Assembly (NCBI GenBank): GCA_030592245.1
Contig: JAUVJV010000093.1
Location: forward strand, 1 to 7,539
DNA from: Candidatus Eiseniibacteriota bacterium
Lineage (GTDB): Bacteria; Arandabacterota; Arandabacteria; Arandabacterales; Arandabacteraceae
Reading direction: 5' to 3'
Length of the DNA: 7,539 bases
Below the pieces are notes generated by a model that saw nothing but the letters and a program-made list of their open reading frames with translations, searched no databases and was not told the DNA's origin. Numbering within the stretch: position 1 is the stretch's first letter; each line of letters starts with the position of its first letter. Shown in pieces: positions 1 to 5,252 of the stretch. Made by a program: the position numbers and the translations under genes.

Positions 1-450
1 GTCTCCCTGTGGCCGGTGGTAATGCACGGTTAGCATGTCACCCGTATCTGTTCCCATGGCCTCCTCACCCGGCTGTTCCGTAAAGAGTTGCGGAAGGCCC
101 GAGAGAATCCAGACCTCATCACCCATATCGGCGGTCCAGATCCTGTCCGGCGGATCCTTGCTTTCCCATTCCATATACTTCGGCAGCAGCCCGATCTGGG
201 TACCATCACCATAATCGGCCCGGGTTAACTCAAAGACGAGGCCGAAGTCATCTTCCCCTGTTCGCTCCAGATCCTGGGAAGCCTGCCCGGAGGCGGCATC
301 CCAGGTCCACAGCGTCCAGCCATCATAGTCGCCTGTGTGCCGCTTGTAATGCACGACGAGGACATCATCGGCGGTGGCCAGGGCGCTCAGAGTGAACGAC
401 AGAACGAGGAGAACTGCAACAATCCGGATAGTCTGCAGACACTGTCGCAT
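1..450 (-). CDS. Secreted pullulanase-type protein with CBM41 (PUD) domains, N-terminal part
   Basis: Read on the minus strand from ATG at 450, this gives 150 open codons up to the window edge, so the gene is partial. Residues 1-27 look like a signal peptide: basic start (MRQC), hydrophobic core around 10-24, then an ALATA cleavage site before DD. Residues ~30-125 match the pullulanase-associated (PUD, CBM41) alpha-glucan-binding domain. It has the opening VVHYKR, the GDYDGW core at 40-45, the middle TGEDDFG, and an ending of the type DRIW..DEVWILSG. A second domain begins right at the edge with LTVHYHRP. Tandem CBM41 domains are known from extracellular pullulanases and amylopullulanases, so the missing part probably holds a GH13 catalytic domain; that is inference. 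An excellent ribosome site (AAGGAGGA, 455-462) fixes the start. The role would be binding and breaking starch, pullulan or glycogen outside the cytoplasm. The family call is firm; the enzyme identity is not. Confidence 0.85.
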   Translation of the reverse strand, partial: MRQCLQTIRIVAVLLVLSFTLSALATADDVLVVHYKRHTGDYDGWTLWTWDAASGQASQDLERTGEDDFGLVFELTRADYGDGTQIGLLPKYMEWESKDPPDRIWTADMGDEVWILSGLPQLFTEQPGEEAMGTDTGDMLTVHYHRPQGD

Positions 451-506
451 ACGATCCTCCTTCGTAAGAGCGGTGGATAGAGATGTGCTGATCTGCGGTT
501 AGGAAA

Positions 507-535
507 ATCATAATGCAAAGGGATTCAGGGGTCAA
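507..535 (-). promoter_or_regulatory. Sigma-70-type promoter for the CBM41 gene
   Basis: On the minus strand there is TTGACC (530-535), a 17-nt spacer and TATGAT (507-512). Both hexamers are five of six to consensus. Transcription would start near 500, leaving about 50 nt of leader before the ATG at 450. The -35 box lies within 10 nt of the GC-rich repeat array that starts at 541. Confidence 0.6.
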
Positions 536-540
536 GAGAA

Positions 541-626
541 AGGGAACAGCGCCCTACCGGGCGCCCCGATCGGGGACAGCGCCCCTGCCGAGCGCCTCAA
601 TCGGGGACAGCGCCCCTGCCGAGGGA
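541..626. repeat. Three tandem ~30-31-bp GC-rich repeat units (core GGGRACAGCGCCC)
   Basis: Units start at 541, 571 and 602. The second and third are identical over their first 22 bases; the first is a diverged copy one base shorter. Each carries the core GGGRACAGCGCCC. The join of units 1 and 2 forms a perfect 12-bp palindrome (CCCCGATCGGGG, 564-575). Flanking arms GGGCGC and GCGCCC can pair around it, so the region should fold strongly. The core resembles short repeats I associate with REP-associated tyrosine transposases (RAYT); no transposase is visible here, and that link is from memory. It sits between two divergently oriented genes. I see no credible coding in this 268-nt gap. Confidence 0.65.
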
Positions 627-657
627 GGCGGCACGTACCGGGAGAGCACCCTTTTTG

Positions 658-686
658 TTGAATTAGGGGCGTGCCGGGCTTATGCT
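658..686 (+). promoter_or_regulatory. Candidate sigma-70-type promoter for the SHMT-like gene
   Basis: TTGAAT (658-663), a 17-nt spacer and TATGCT (681-686), each four of six to consensus. Transcription would begin about 25 nt before the ATG at 719, just ahead of the AGGAGG ribosome site. Spacing is ideal but both boxes are moderate. Confidence 0.4.
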
Positions 687-718
687 CTTGGGCAGACCAT
701 GAACATAGGAGGTTTCTT

Positions 719-2152
719 ATGCAGGATCTTAAAGGCAAACTCGCCGCCCTGGCATCGAGGATCACCGAGAACAACCGGTGGCGCCAGCGAGAGTGCTTCA
801 ACATCATTCCATCCGAGACCACGCCCAGTCTTCTCGTCAAGATGTGCGAGATCTCAGACCCCGCCGGCCGCTATGCGGAGCACCGGACGATGAAGGGCAA
901 GGAGATCTACTTCTACCAGGGAATCGACTTCATAAGAGAGGTCGAGGAGCAGGCCAGAGATGCCATGAGGGAGTACTTCGGATGCAAGGAGGCCGAGCTC
1001 AGGACCATAAGCGGGCAGATGGCCAATGAGGTGGTGTTTAAGGCCATGGCCCGGTACCTTACCCGCAAGGCCAAGGGACCGATGCGCCGCATGAAGCTGG
1101 TGATGAATAATGATCTGAGCAAGGGCGGTCACCTGAGCTCCCAGCCCATGGGCGCGCTCTTTAACTACGTGGAAGAGGATCCCGAGACCGGCAAGGAGTC
1201 GGTGGTCAACTTCCCCATCTCAAGCGACAACCCTTACAAGATAGATGTCGCGAGGATGGTTGAGCTGATCCGCGAGAAGAAACCCGACCTTATCGTATTC
1301 GGCAAGAGCATGTTCATCTATCCCGAGCCGGTGAAGGAAGCTTATGAGACGGTACAGGAGCTCGACCCCAGGCCGGTGATCATGTATGACATGGCCCACG
1401 TCCTGGGTCTCTACGGAGCTTTCCAGGCGCCGCTCGCCGAGGGTGCCGACATCGTCACGGGAAGCACGCACAAGACCTTCTTCGGTCCCCAGCGGGGAGT
1501 GATCGTGAGCAACTTCGTGAAGGGCCACGATCTGAGAAAGCTCTGGATAGAGATCAAGGGAAGGACTTTCCCCGGCTCCACGAGCAATCATCACCTCGGA
1601 ACGCTCCTGGGTCTCCTGGCCGCGACTTATGAGATGAACATGTTTAAGGAAGAGTACCAGGCTCAGGTGAGGAAGAACGCCAGGGCATTTGCCCAGGCTC
1701 TTACCCGGCACGGCCTCAAGGTCGAGGGCGATGCGGCGGATGGCTATACCCACACCCACCAGGTGATCCTCAGGGTCCGGGAGCACGGCTTCGGTGAGGA
1801 TGTCGCCAGGAAGCTTGAGAACAACAATATAGTCTGCAACTACCAGGCGCTCCCGGATGATGAGAGCTTCATCGAATCCAGCGGTATACGTACCGGAGTC
1901 CAGGAAATGACCAGGTTCGGGATGAAAGAGGATGATTTCGGCCGGCTGGCGGAGCTCATGGCTGATGTCGTGGTGAATGGGAAAGACGTCAGGGCTGAGG
2001 TTATGAAATACCGGCAGGGCTTCCTTGAAATGCAGTACTGCCTGCCTCCCGCCGAGGCATGCGAGATTGGGGCCGGCATCCTGGAGTCGGTCTTTCCTAC
2101 CGCTGAATACGCGCGGGCGTTTGCAGAGAAGCTGTCGGCGCTCACTTCATAG
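719..2152 (+). CDS. Divergent serine hydroxymethyltransferase-family PLP enzyme
   Basis: The protein has 477 residues, longer than the ~415-420 usual for bacterial GlyA. I chose ATG 719 over an upstream in-frame ATG at 671 because AGGAGG (707-712) sits 6 nt before it. The fold-type I PLP landmarks of SHMT run in order. They are NIIPSET with E33 (the ASEN glutamate), YFYQG at 64-68 (the RYYGG tyrosines), SGQMAN 98-103, and DLSKGGH ending at H138 (the LAHGGH histidine). Next come DMAH 224-227, THKT with Schiff-base lysine K252, and SGIRTG with R390, the substrate-carboxylate arginine. Canonical SHMT interconverts serine and glycine with tetrahydrofolate in the cytoplasm. Here the usual FPGxQGGP segment reads FPGSTSNHH (283-291), and several motifs are reworded. 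The substrate may therefore differ, for example another beta-hydroxy amino acid. PLP chemistry is well supported; folate use is uncertain. A DUF1847 gene follows 67 nt downstream and is probably co-transcribed. Confidence 0.85.
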   Translation: MQDLKGKLAALASRITENNRWRQRECFNIIPSETTPSLLVKMCEISDPAGRYAEHRTMKGKEIYFYQGIDFIREVEEQARDAMREYFGCKEAELRTISGQMANEVVFKAMARYLTRKAKGPMRRMKLVMNNDLSKGGHLSSQPMGALFNYVEEDPETGKESVVNFPISSDNPYKIDVARMVELIREKKPDLIVFGKSMFIYPEPVKEAYETVQELDPRPVIMYDMAHVLGLYGAFQAPLAEGADIVTGSTHKTFFGPQRGVIVSNFVKGHDLRKLWIEIKGRTFPGSTSNHHLGTLLGLLAATYEMNMFKEEYQAQVRKNARAFAQALTRHGLKVEGDAADGYTHTHQVILRVREHGFGEDVARKLENNNIVCNYQALPDDESFIESSGIRTGVQEMTRFGMKEDDFGRLAELMADVVVNGKDVRAEVMKYRQGFLEMQYCLPPAEACEIGAGILESVFPTAEYARAFAEKLSALTS

Positions 2153-2219
2153 GTGGAGCTCTTGTCCTAGGTTAGGAGCGGCGCGAGGGATAGATCGGAA
2201 GCCAATATCGGGGGCTAAT

Positions 2220-2789
2220 ATGAAATGTGCGTTCTGCGACAATAAGGAATGTACCTCGGGTAAGGACTGCACCGACATCCGGGATGAGACGCTCGGCGCG
2301 TACACTGGTGAAGCGCTAACGCTTGCCCGCAAGGCCGCCCACATCGAATCCACCTGCTACATGACGAAAACGCGCATCGAAGAGGTGATCGAGTTCGCCA
2401 GGGTCATGGGATACAAGCGGCTCGGGATCGCCTTCTGCATCGGGCTCGCCGCCGAAGCCGAGAAGATCCACTCGATTCTTGGCCAGCACTTCGAGGTCTT
2501 CTCGGTCTGCTGCAAGGTATGCGGCATACCCAAGAAGGCCCTGGAGCTCGAGACCATCTCAGGAGATTCCGATGAGGTGATGTGCAACCCTATCGGACAG
2601 GCCAGGATCTTGAACGATGAGAACACCGACCTCAACCTGATCGCGGGCCTTTGCATGGGTCATGACATTGCCTTCACAGCCAATTCAGACGCGCCGGTAT
2701 CCACGCTGATCGTTAAGGACCGGGTTCTTACTCATAATCCGTGCGGGGCCATCTACTCGCGGTACTACCTGAAAAGACTTATCGAGTAG
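2220..2789 (+). CDS. DUF1847 cysteine-rich, probably metal-binding protein
   Basis: The protein has 189 residues, with ATG at 2220 and a weak GGGGG ribosome site at 2210-2214. A longer reading exists in this frame, but it overlaps the end of the SHMT-like gene and is not family-like. The protein opens with a cysteine cluster, CxxC-x4-C-x5-C (C3, C6, C11, C17). Twelve cysteines in all include C46, C73, the CCKVC group (C97, C98, C101), C122, C145 and C175. Segments MGYKRLGIAFCIGLA, MCNPIGQA, LCMGHD and DRVLTHNPCGAIY are hallmarks I recognise from DUF1847, a family of unknown function found largely in anaerobes. The cysteines and H148-D149 suggest metal or iron-sulfur binding; this is inference. 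It has no signal peptide or membrane segment, so it is cytoplasmic. The placement after the SHMT-like enzyme suggests a shared transcript, but I see no proof of a functional link. Confidence 0.85.
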   Translation: MKCAFCDNKECTSGKDCTDIRDETLGAYTGEALTLARKAAHIESTCYMTKTRIEEVIEFARVMGYKRLGIAFCIGLAAEAEKIHSILGQHFEVFSVCCKVCGIPKKALELETISGDSDEVMCNPIGQARILNDENTDLNLIAGLCMGHDIAFTANSDAPVSTLIVKDRVLTHNPCGAIYSRYYLKRLIE

Positions 2790-2792
2790 ACG

Positions 2793-2811
2793 GCCGTGCG
2801 TAGTGCGCGGC
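2793..2811 (+). terminator. Hairpin just after the DUF1847 stop codon
   Basis: GCCGTGC (2793-2799) and GCGCGGC (2805-2811) pair over 7 bp with one G-U, around a 5-nt loop. It begins 3 nt after the stop. There is no T-run, so it is not a classical intrinsic terminator; it may mark or stabilise the 3' end. A second small inverted repeat (ACCCT/AGGGT) lies at 2840-2852. Confidence 0.3.
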
Positions 2812-2920
2812 TGACGGCTGGACGGGGTATCCGACTGGAGACCCTGACAGGGTGAGAGTGTGTCCGGTTGGGCCGTTGCATAGAATCACCGGCGCGGGTT
2901 CACCGATACGGGTTCATGGT

Positions 2921-2967
2921 CACAGAAGGTGCGGGACTGCTAATCCCCTGGAGGTGGGCCTGCCACC
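2921..2967 (+). other. tRNA-Ser(GCT)-like fragment, incomplete
   Basis: A GGGA/TCCC stem (2933-2936 and 2944-2947) encloses CTGCTAA, the seven-base anticodon loop of tRNA-Ser(GCT). It is preceded by GAAGGTGC, like the end of a serine tRNA D-arm. A 5-bp GGTGG/CCACC hairpin (2953-2967) follows, where the long variable arm would be. No T-arm (GGTTCGAATCC type), acceptor stem or CCA end follows, and the fifth anticodon stem pair is C-C. At most this is a decayed remnant; chance is possible. The rest of the 2790-2974 gap shows nothing I can assign. Confidence 0.25.
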
Positions 2968-2974
2968 CGTTCTG

Positions 2975-3184
2975 CTATCCGTTATTACCGCCGGAGGACT
3001 TGTCGATCTTCGCCTGCTTGTCCTCAGCGCCTTCGGTCTCATCCATCTCGCCCTGGGCACCCTTCTTGAACTCCCGGAGTCCCGATCCCATGGAGCGCAT
3101 CAGCTCGGGGATGCGCCGGGCGCCGAAGAGCAAGACGATCACCAGGACGACAAGGGCTATCTCGAGAGGTCCAATCCTTCCCAT
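2975..3184 (-). CDS. tatA: Sec-independent (Tat) protein translocase subunit TatA
   Basis: A 69-residue protein with the whole TatA/E plan. It has a short N-terminus with a polar E8, a membrane helix at about residues 6-20 and the FG hinge at F20-G21. An amphipathic helix with RRIPELMRSMG..LREFKKG (23-42) follows, then a charged, disordered tail rich in E, D and K. TatA oligomers form the variable conduit through the inner membrane that moves folded, twin-arginine-signal proteins, together with TatC and usually TatB. FGARRIPEL with EFKKG fits TatA/E better than TatB. The start at 3184 has an AAGGAG ribosome site about 9 nt upstream. No tatB or tatC is in the window, so the gene stands alone here. 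Its upstream neighbour on the same strand is the hsdR remnant, which looks unrelated. Confidence 0.9.
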   Translation of the reverse strand: MGRIGPLEIALVVLVIVLLFGARRIPELMRSMGSGLREFKKGAQGEMDETEGAEDKQAKIDKSSGGNNG

Positions 3185-3224
3185 GCTCTGTAACTCCTTC
3201 CCCTCTTGGGCTTATGCCAAGCCT

Positions 3225-3253
3225 ATGTTCCCATCTGTGCGCCTAAATGTCAA
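3225..3253 (-). promoter_or_regulatory. Weak candidate promoter for tatA, with leader hairpin
   Basis: On the minus strand a perfect TTGACA (3248-3253) is followed 17 nt later by GAACAT (3225-3230), only three of six for a -10 box. Just downstream, 3209-3223 forms a small hairpin (GGCTT/AAGCC, 5-nt loop) at the expected transcript start. The -35 is strong and the -10 poor, so this is tentative. Confidence 0.3.
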
Positions 3254-3305
3254 CGGAAAAGGCGAGCCGGGGCCGCCATAGGGCTATAGGAAGGCAATTG
3301 TGTGA

Positions 3306-3536
3306 CTACACAGCGGCGGCACCGGGTTCATCCGCCCGGATCTGCTCATAGACCTGCTTCAAGAGATGCCGGCCGACCACATCACAAAACTGCTTCTCGT
3401 TCATGTACTTGGCCGTGATCTCCTCGTTCTGATCCATCCGGTCGATGAAGAGGCCTTCGAGCTCCTTTAGGAAAACGTACCCGAAGTTCTCCATCGTATT
3501 GGCCAGGGCCGCCTGGCGCAGGTTTGAATCGGCCAC
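3306..3536 (-). pseudogene. hsdR: C-terminal remnant of type I restriction endonuclease subunit R
   Basis: The 76 codons from a GTG at 3536 to TAG at 3306 read like the very end of HsdR. They comprise a block around ALANTMENFGYVF, then RMDQNEEITAKYMNE, then VGRHLLKQVYEQIR, matching the family's C-terminal helical segment. HsdR is normally about 1000 residues with nuclease and helicase motor domains; none of those are here. The frame stays open upstream only to a TGA at 3576-3578, inside the box array. That stop, the missing body and the weak GTG start argue for a gene fragment rather than a small gene. With the hsdM/hsdS fusion at 4699-4986 it completes the picture of a collapsed type I restriction-modification locus. 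An independent small protein cannot be excluded. Confidence 0.6.
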
Positions 3537-3540
3537 TCCA

Positions 3541-3637
3541 TGTCGGGATATGTCGCAGTATATCGTGATCCGGCGTCACACCTGCTTGTCACAGTTTGTC
3601 ATAGGAGAATGTCACAGCTTGTCACAGTAACCTGTCA
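3541..3637. repeat. 23-bp-period array of TGTCA boxes (alternating 10/13-nt spacing)
   Basis: Boxes resembling TGTCACAG start at 3541, 3551, 3564 (poor), 3574, 3587, 3597, 3610, 3620 and 3633. The gaps run 10, 13, 10, 13 and so on, giving a 23-bp unit with two boxes each. The copies at 3587, 3610 and 3620 are identical over 8 bases and 3597 differs by one; those to the left decay. All point the same way. The last box overlaps the fic stop codon. Repeated TGTCA-type boxes at fixed spacing are typical of transposase-binding ends of IS21-, Tn7- and Tn552-like elements, so this may be a solo transposon end. A regulator-binding array is the alternative. Confidence 0.6.
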
Positions 3638-4699
3638 GCGCACCTTCTTACTCAACTCGTATCGCTTGGTAGGATCGGTGGGGCCAGTGCCGCGCTCGAC
3701 CAGTAATCCCTTGTCAATAATAGCCTTAAGATCCCGTTGCAGCGTCCTGCGGTTAAGGTCAGGAAATAGGCTCTCATATTCCTGGATGGTCAGCCCGCCG
3801 TGCTCAAAAACATAGATCATGGCTGACGCCTGACGGTCTGTGAGCCCATGCTTATGAGTTAGCACATCCAGACGAATGGCCTGCTTGCCACGATGGGTGA
3901 CCTCCCGCATTTGCGCGGCCAAGCCCTTGGCAAAGTACTCCAGCCACCCGGTCAGGTTCATGTCCATCTCCCGGACACTTTGTATGGCCCGGTAGAAACC
4001 CGTCCGGTTGCGGTCATAGAATTCGCTGATGGTGAAAAGCCGCTTGAAGTCGTAGCCAGACCGGTAAAGGAGGAGTGTAGAAAGAAGTCTCGATGTGCGT
4101 CCGTTGCCATCGAGGAAGGGATGGATGTGCACCAGCTGGAACTGAGCGATGCCACTCACGAGAACGGGGTGGAGGTCACTCTCACGGTTAAGCCATTTTA
4201 CAAGCTCCCTCATTAGGACGGGGACTTCGCCTGGTGGCGGTGGCTTGTATATGGTCTTGCCTGTGGCCGAGTTGATAACGTAATTCTGGACCTTGCGGTA
4301 CTTCCCCGGTGCCGCCTCACCACCGCGGACACCAGCCACAAGTTGCTTGTGTATCTCCCGTATCAGGCCCTCAGTGACAGGATCACCCGATTCGGGGTAT
4401 CCGGAAACAAGATCGACTGCCCTGCGATAGTTCAGAAGCTCACGGGTATCATCCGGGTCGGCCTCGGGTACCTTCTCGCCGGCCAGCAGGCGCTCGGACT
4501 GTTCCAGAGTGAGCTGTGTACCCTCTATATGCGTGGTATGATGCGCTTCCAGTACCAGCGCCCGGTTACTCATGGCGCTTACCCAGTCCTCCGACAAGGT
4601 GGCGGCCTCAAGGAATCCCCGTGCCCGCTCTATGCGCGTGATCGCACCTGCGATGGCATTCGTTATCGTGAACCTGGGCTTGAATGCACCTCTGGGCAT
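3635..4699 (-). CDS. fic: Fic-family protein (predicted AMP transferase) with C-terminal winged-helix domain
   Basis: A 354-residue, apparently intact protein. The Fic active-site motif HPFLDGNGRTSR lies at residues 193-204, with catalytic H193 and the anion-binding DGNGR loop complete. An upstream inhibitory motif of the (S/T)xxxE(G/N) type is present at T55-G60 (TTHIEG), which marks a class II, self-inhibited Fic protein. The N-terminal region (about 10-95) fits the Fic_N type. Residues ~285-350 look like a winged helix-turn-helix, with LTIQEYESLFP followed by RRTLQRDLKAIIDKGLL. Fic enzymes usually transfer AMP from ATP to hydroxyl side chains of target proteins; the target here is unknown. 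The ATG at 4699-4697 overlaps the stop of the hsdM/hsdS fusion in a TGATG, implying translational coupling. Fic genes are often carried inside type I restriction-modification operons between hsdS and hsdR, as here. The DNA-binding domain could act on the inverted repeat upstream of the operon, but that is speculation. Confidence 0.9.
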   Translation of the reverse strand: MPRGAFKPRFTITNAIAGAITRIERARGFLEAATLSEDWVSAMSNRALVLEAHHTTHIEGTQLTLEQSERLLAGEKVPEADPDDTRELLNYRRAVDLVSGYPESGDPVTEGLIREIHKQLVAGVRGGEAAPGKYRKVQNYVINSATGKTIYKPPPPGEVPVLMRELVKWLNRESDLHPVLVSGIAQFQLVHIHPFLDGNGRTSRLLSTLLLYRSGYDFKRLFTISEFYDRNRTGFYRAIQSVREMDMNLTGWLEYFAKGLAAQMREVTHRGKQAIRLDVLTHKHGLTDRQASAMIYVFEHGGLTIQEYESLFPDLNRRTLQRDLKAIIDKGLLVERGTGPTDPTKRYELSKKVR

Positions 4700-4986
4700 C
4701 AGGCCACCTCCTCCCGCACGTCTATCTTACCCGTCACCGCCGCCGATATCAAAGCCGATCGGTATTCTCTCAGCATGTCGCTGGATTTCCTAATGGCCTC
4801 GATTGGCCTGTCGATTTTATCCGTTCCCTGGTCAAGTAGCGTCACAATCGCTTGCTGGTCGTGCGGACTTGGGAAAACAACAGTCAGGTAGTGAATGTAG
4901 TTGCGATTAGGTGTGCCGACCGTAGACCCTCGCAGGAGGTCCGCCACAGACCAGATGAAGCTCACCTTCTCGCCGAAGTTATTCAT
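4699..4986 (-). pseudogene. hsdM/hsdS: In-frame fusion of the start of hsdM to the end of hsdS (type I R-M remnant)
   Basis: This is a 95-codon open frame of two unrelated parts. Residues 1-20, with FIWSVADLLRG at 10-20, are the conserved N-terminus of the type I methyltransferase subunit HsdM. Residues ~30-95 are the conserved C-terminal end of the specificity subunit HsdS: a PSPHDQQAI block (the PPLxEQ region), a DxGTDKID-type stretch, then LREYRSALISAAVTGKIDVRE. Everything between, about 450-500 codons of hsdM and most of hsdS with its target-recognition domains, is missing. The junction falls near 4920-4928. No catalytic methylase motif remains, so neither function can survive. The frame is preserved, which keeps translation running into fic through the TGATG overlap. 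A GGGGAG ribosome site precedes the ATG at 4986. A deletion is the simplest cause; a misassembly in metagenomic data would look the same. Confidence 0.75.
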
Positions 4987-5057
4987 GGGTCTCCCCGCCT
5001 CTATTGCTTGCGTTCGTCCCGGTGCGCTCAGCTCTATTTGGGCTCGCTGGTTTAGCC

Positions 5058-5085
5058 ATCATATCACAGCCTATACCAGGCTGTG
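5058..5085 (-). promoter_or_regulatory. Extended -10 promoter with overlapping perfect inverted repeat (operator candidate)
   Basis: On the minus strand TATGAT (5058-5063) is preceded by TGA, making an extended -10 box; there is no good -35. Directly upstream, CACAGCCT (5065-5072) and AGGCTGTG (5078-5085) form a perfect 8-bp inverted repeat with a 5-nt centre. It covers the spacer and -35 region and shares bases with the TGA. That position fits an operator bound by a dimeric regulator. The transcript would start about 65 nt before the hsdM/hsdS fusion and feed fic. Confidence 0.5.
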
Positions 5086-5160
5086 CCACCCAATTCAGCC
5101 TTGGGTCGTCCTCCATTCCGGGGCTAGAGCCGGTCCGGGCATTCCGGCTTCCCGCGACAA

Positions 5161-5189
5161 TTGACGCTGGGGCTACCCGGTGTTAGATT
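5161..5189 (+). promoter_or_regulatory. Sigma-70-type promoter for the enolase-gpmI operon
   Basis: TTGACG (5161-5166), a 17-nt spacer and TAGATT (5184-5189), with a TG one base before the -10, i.e. an extended -10. This is the best plus-strand promoter in the window. It would leave a leader of about 55 nt before the enolase ATG. It is divergent from the fic-operon promoter, about 75 nt away. The rest of the 4987-5252 gap holds nothing further that I can assign. Confidence 0.6.
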
Positions 5190-5252
5190 GAACCCAACGA
5201 TTATCGGATTATTATTGCCAGACTATCACTGAAAGAAACAGGAGGCAGTTCC

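Noticed and set aside
513..893. Plus-strand open frame of 126 codons overlapping the start of the SHMT-like gene, and an opposite one at 532-840
   Set aside because: Both cross the GC-rich repeats and the SHMT-like gene, have low-complexity R, P and S-rich products and no ribosome site.
1220..1786. 188-codon antisense frame inside the SHMT-like gene
   Set aside because: A shadow of a strongly conserved coding region in GC-rich DNA; its product resembles no family I know.
2921..2967. Functional tRNA-Ser gene
   Set aside because: There is no T-arm or acceptor stem pairing, and the anticodon stem has a C-C mismatch.
2852..3281. Two plus-strand frames opposite tatA
   Set aside because: They are antisense to a textbook TatA protein with its own ribosome site, and their products have no recognisable features.
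3541..3637. CRISPR array
   Set aside because: The 23-bp units are direct tandem copies with no unique spacers; box spacing is 10 and 13 nt.
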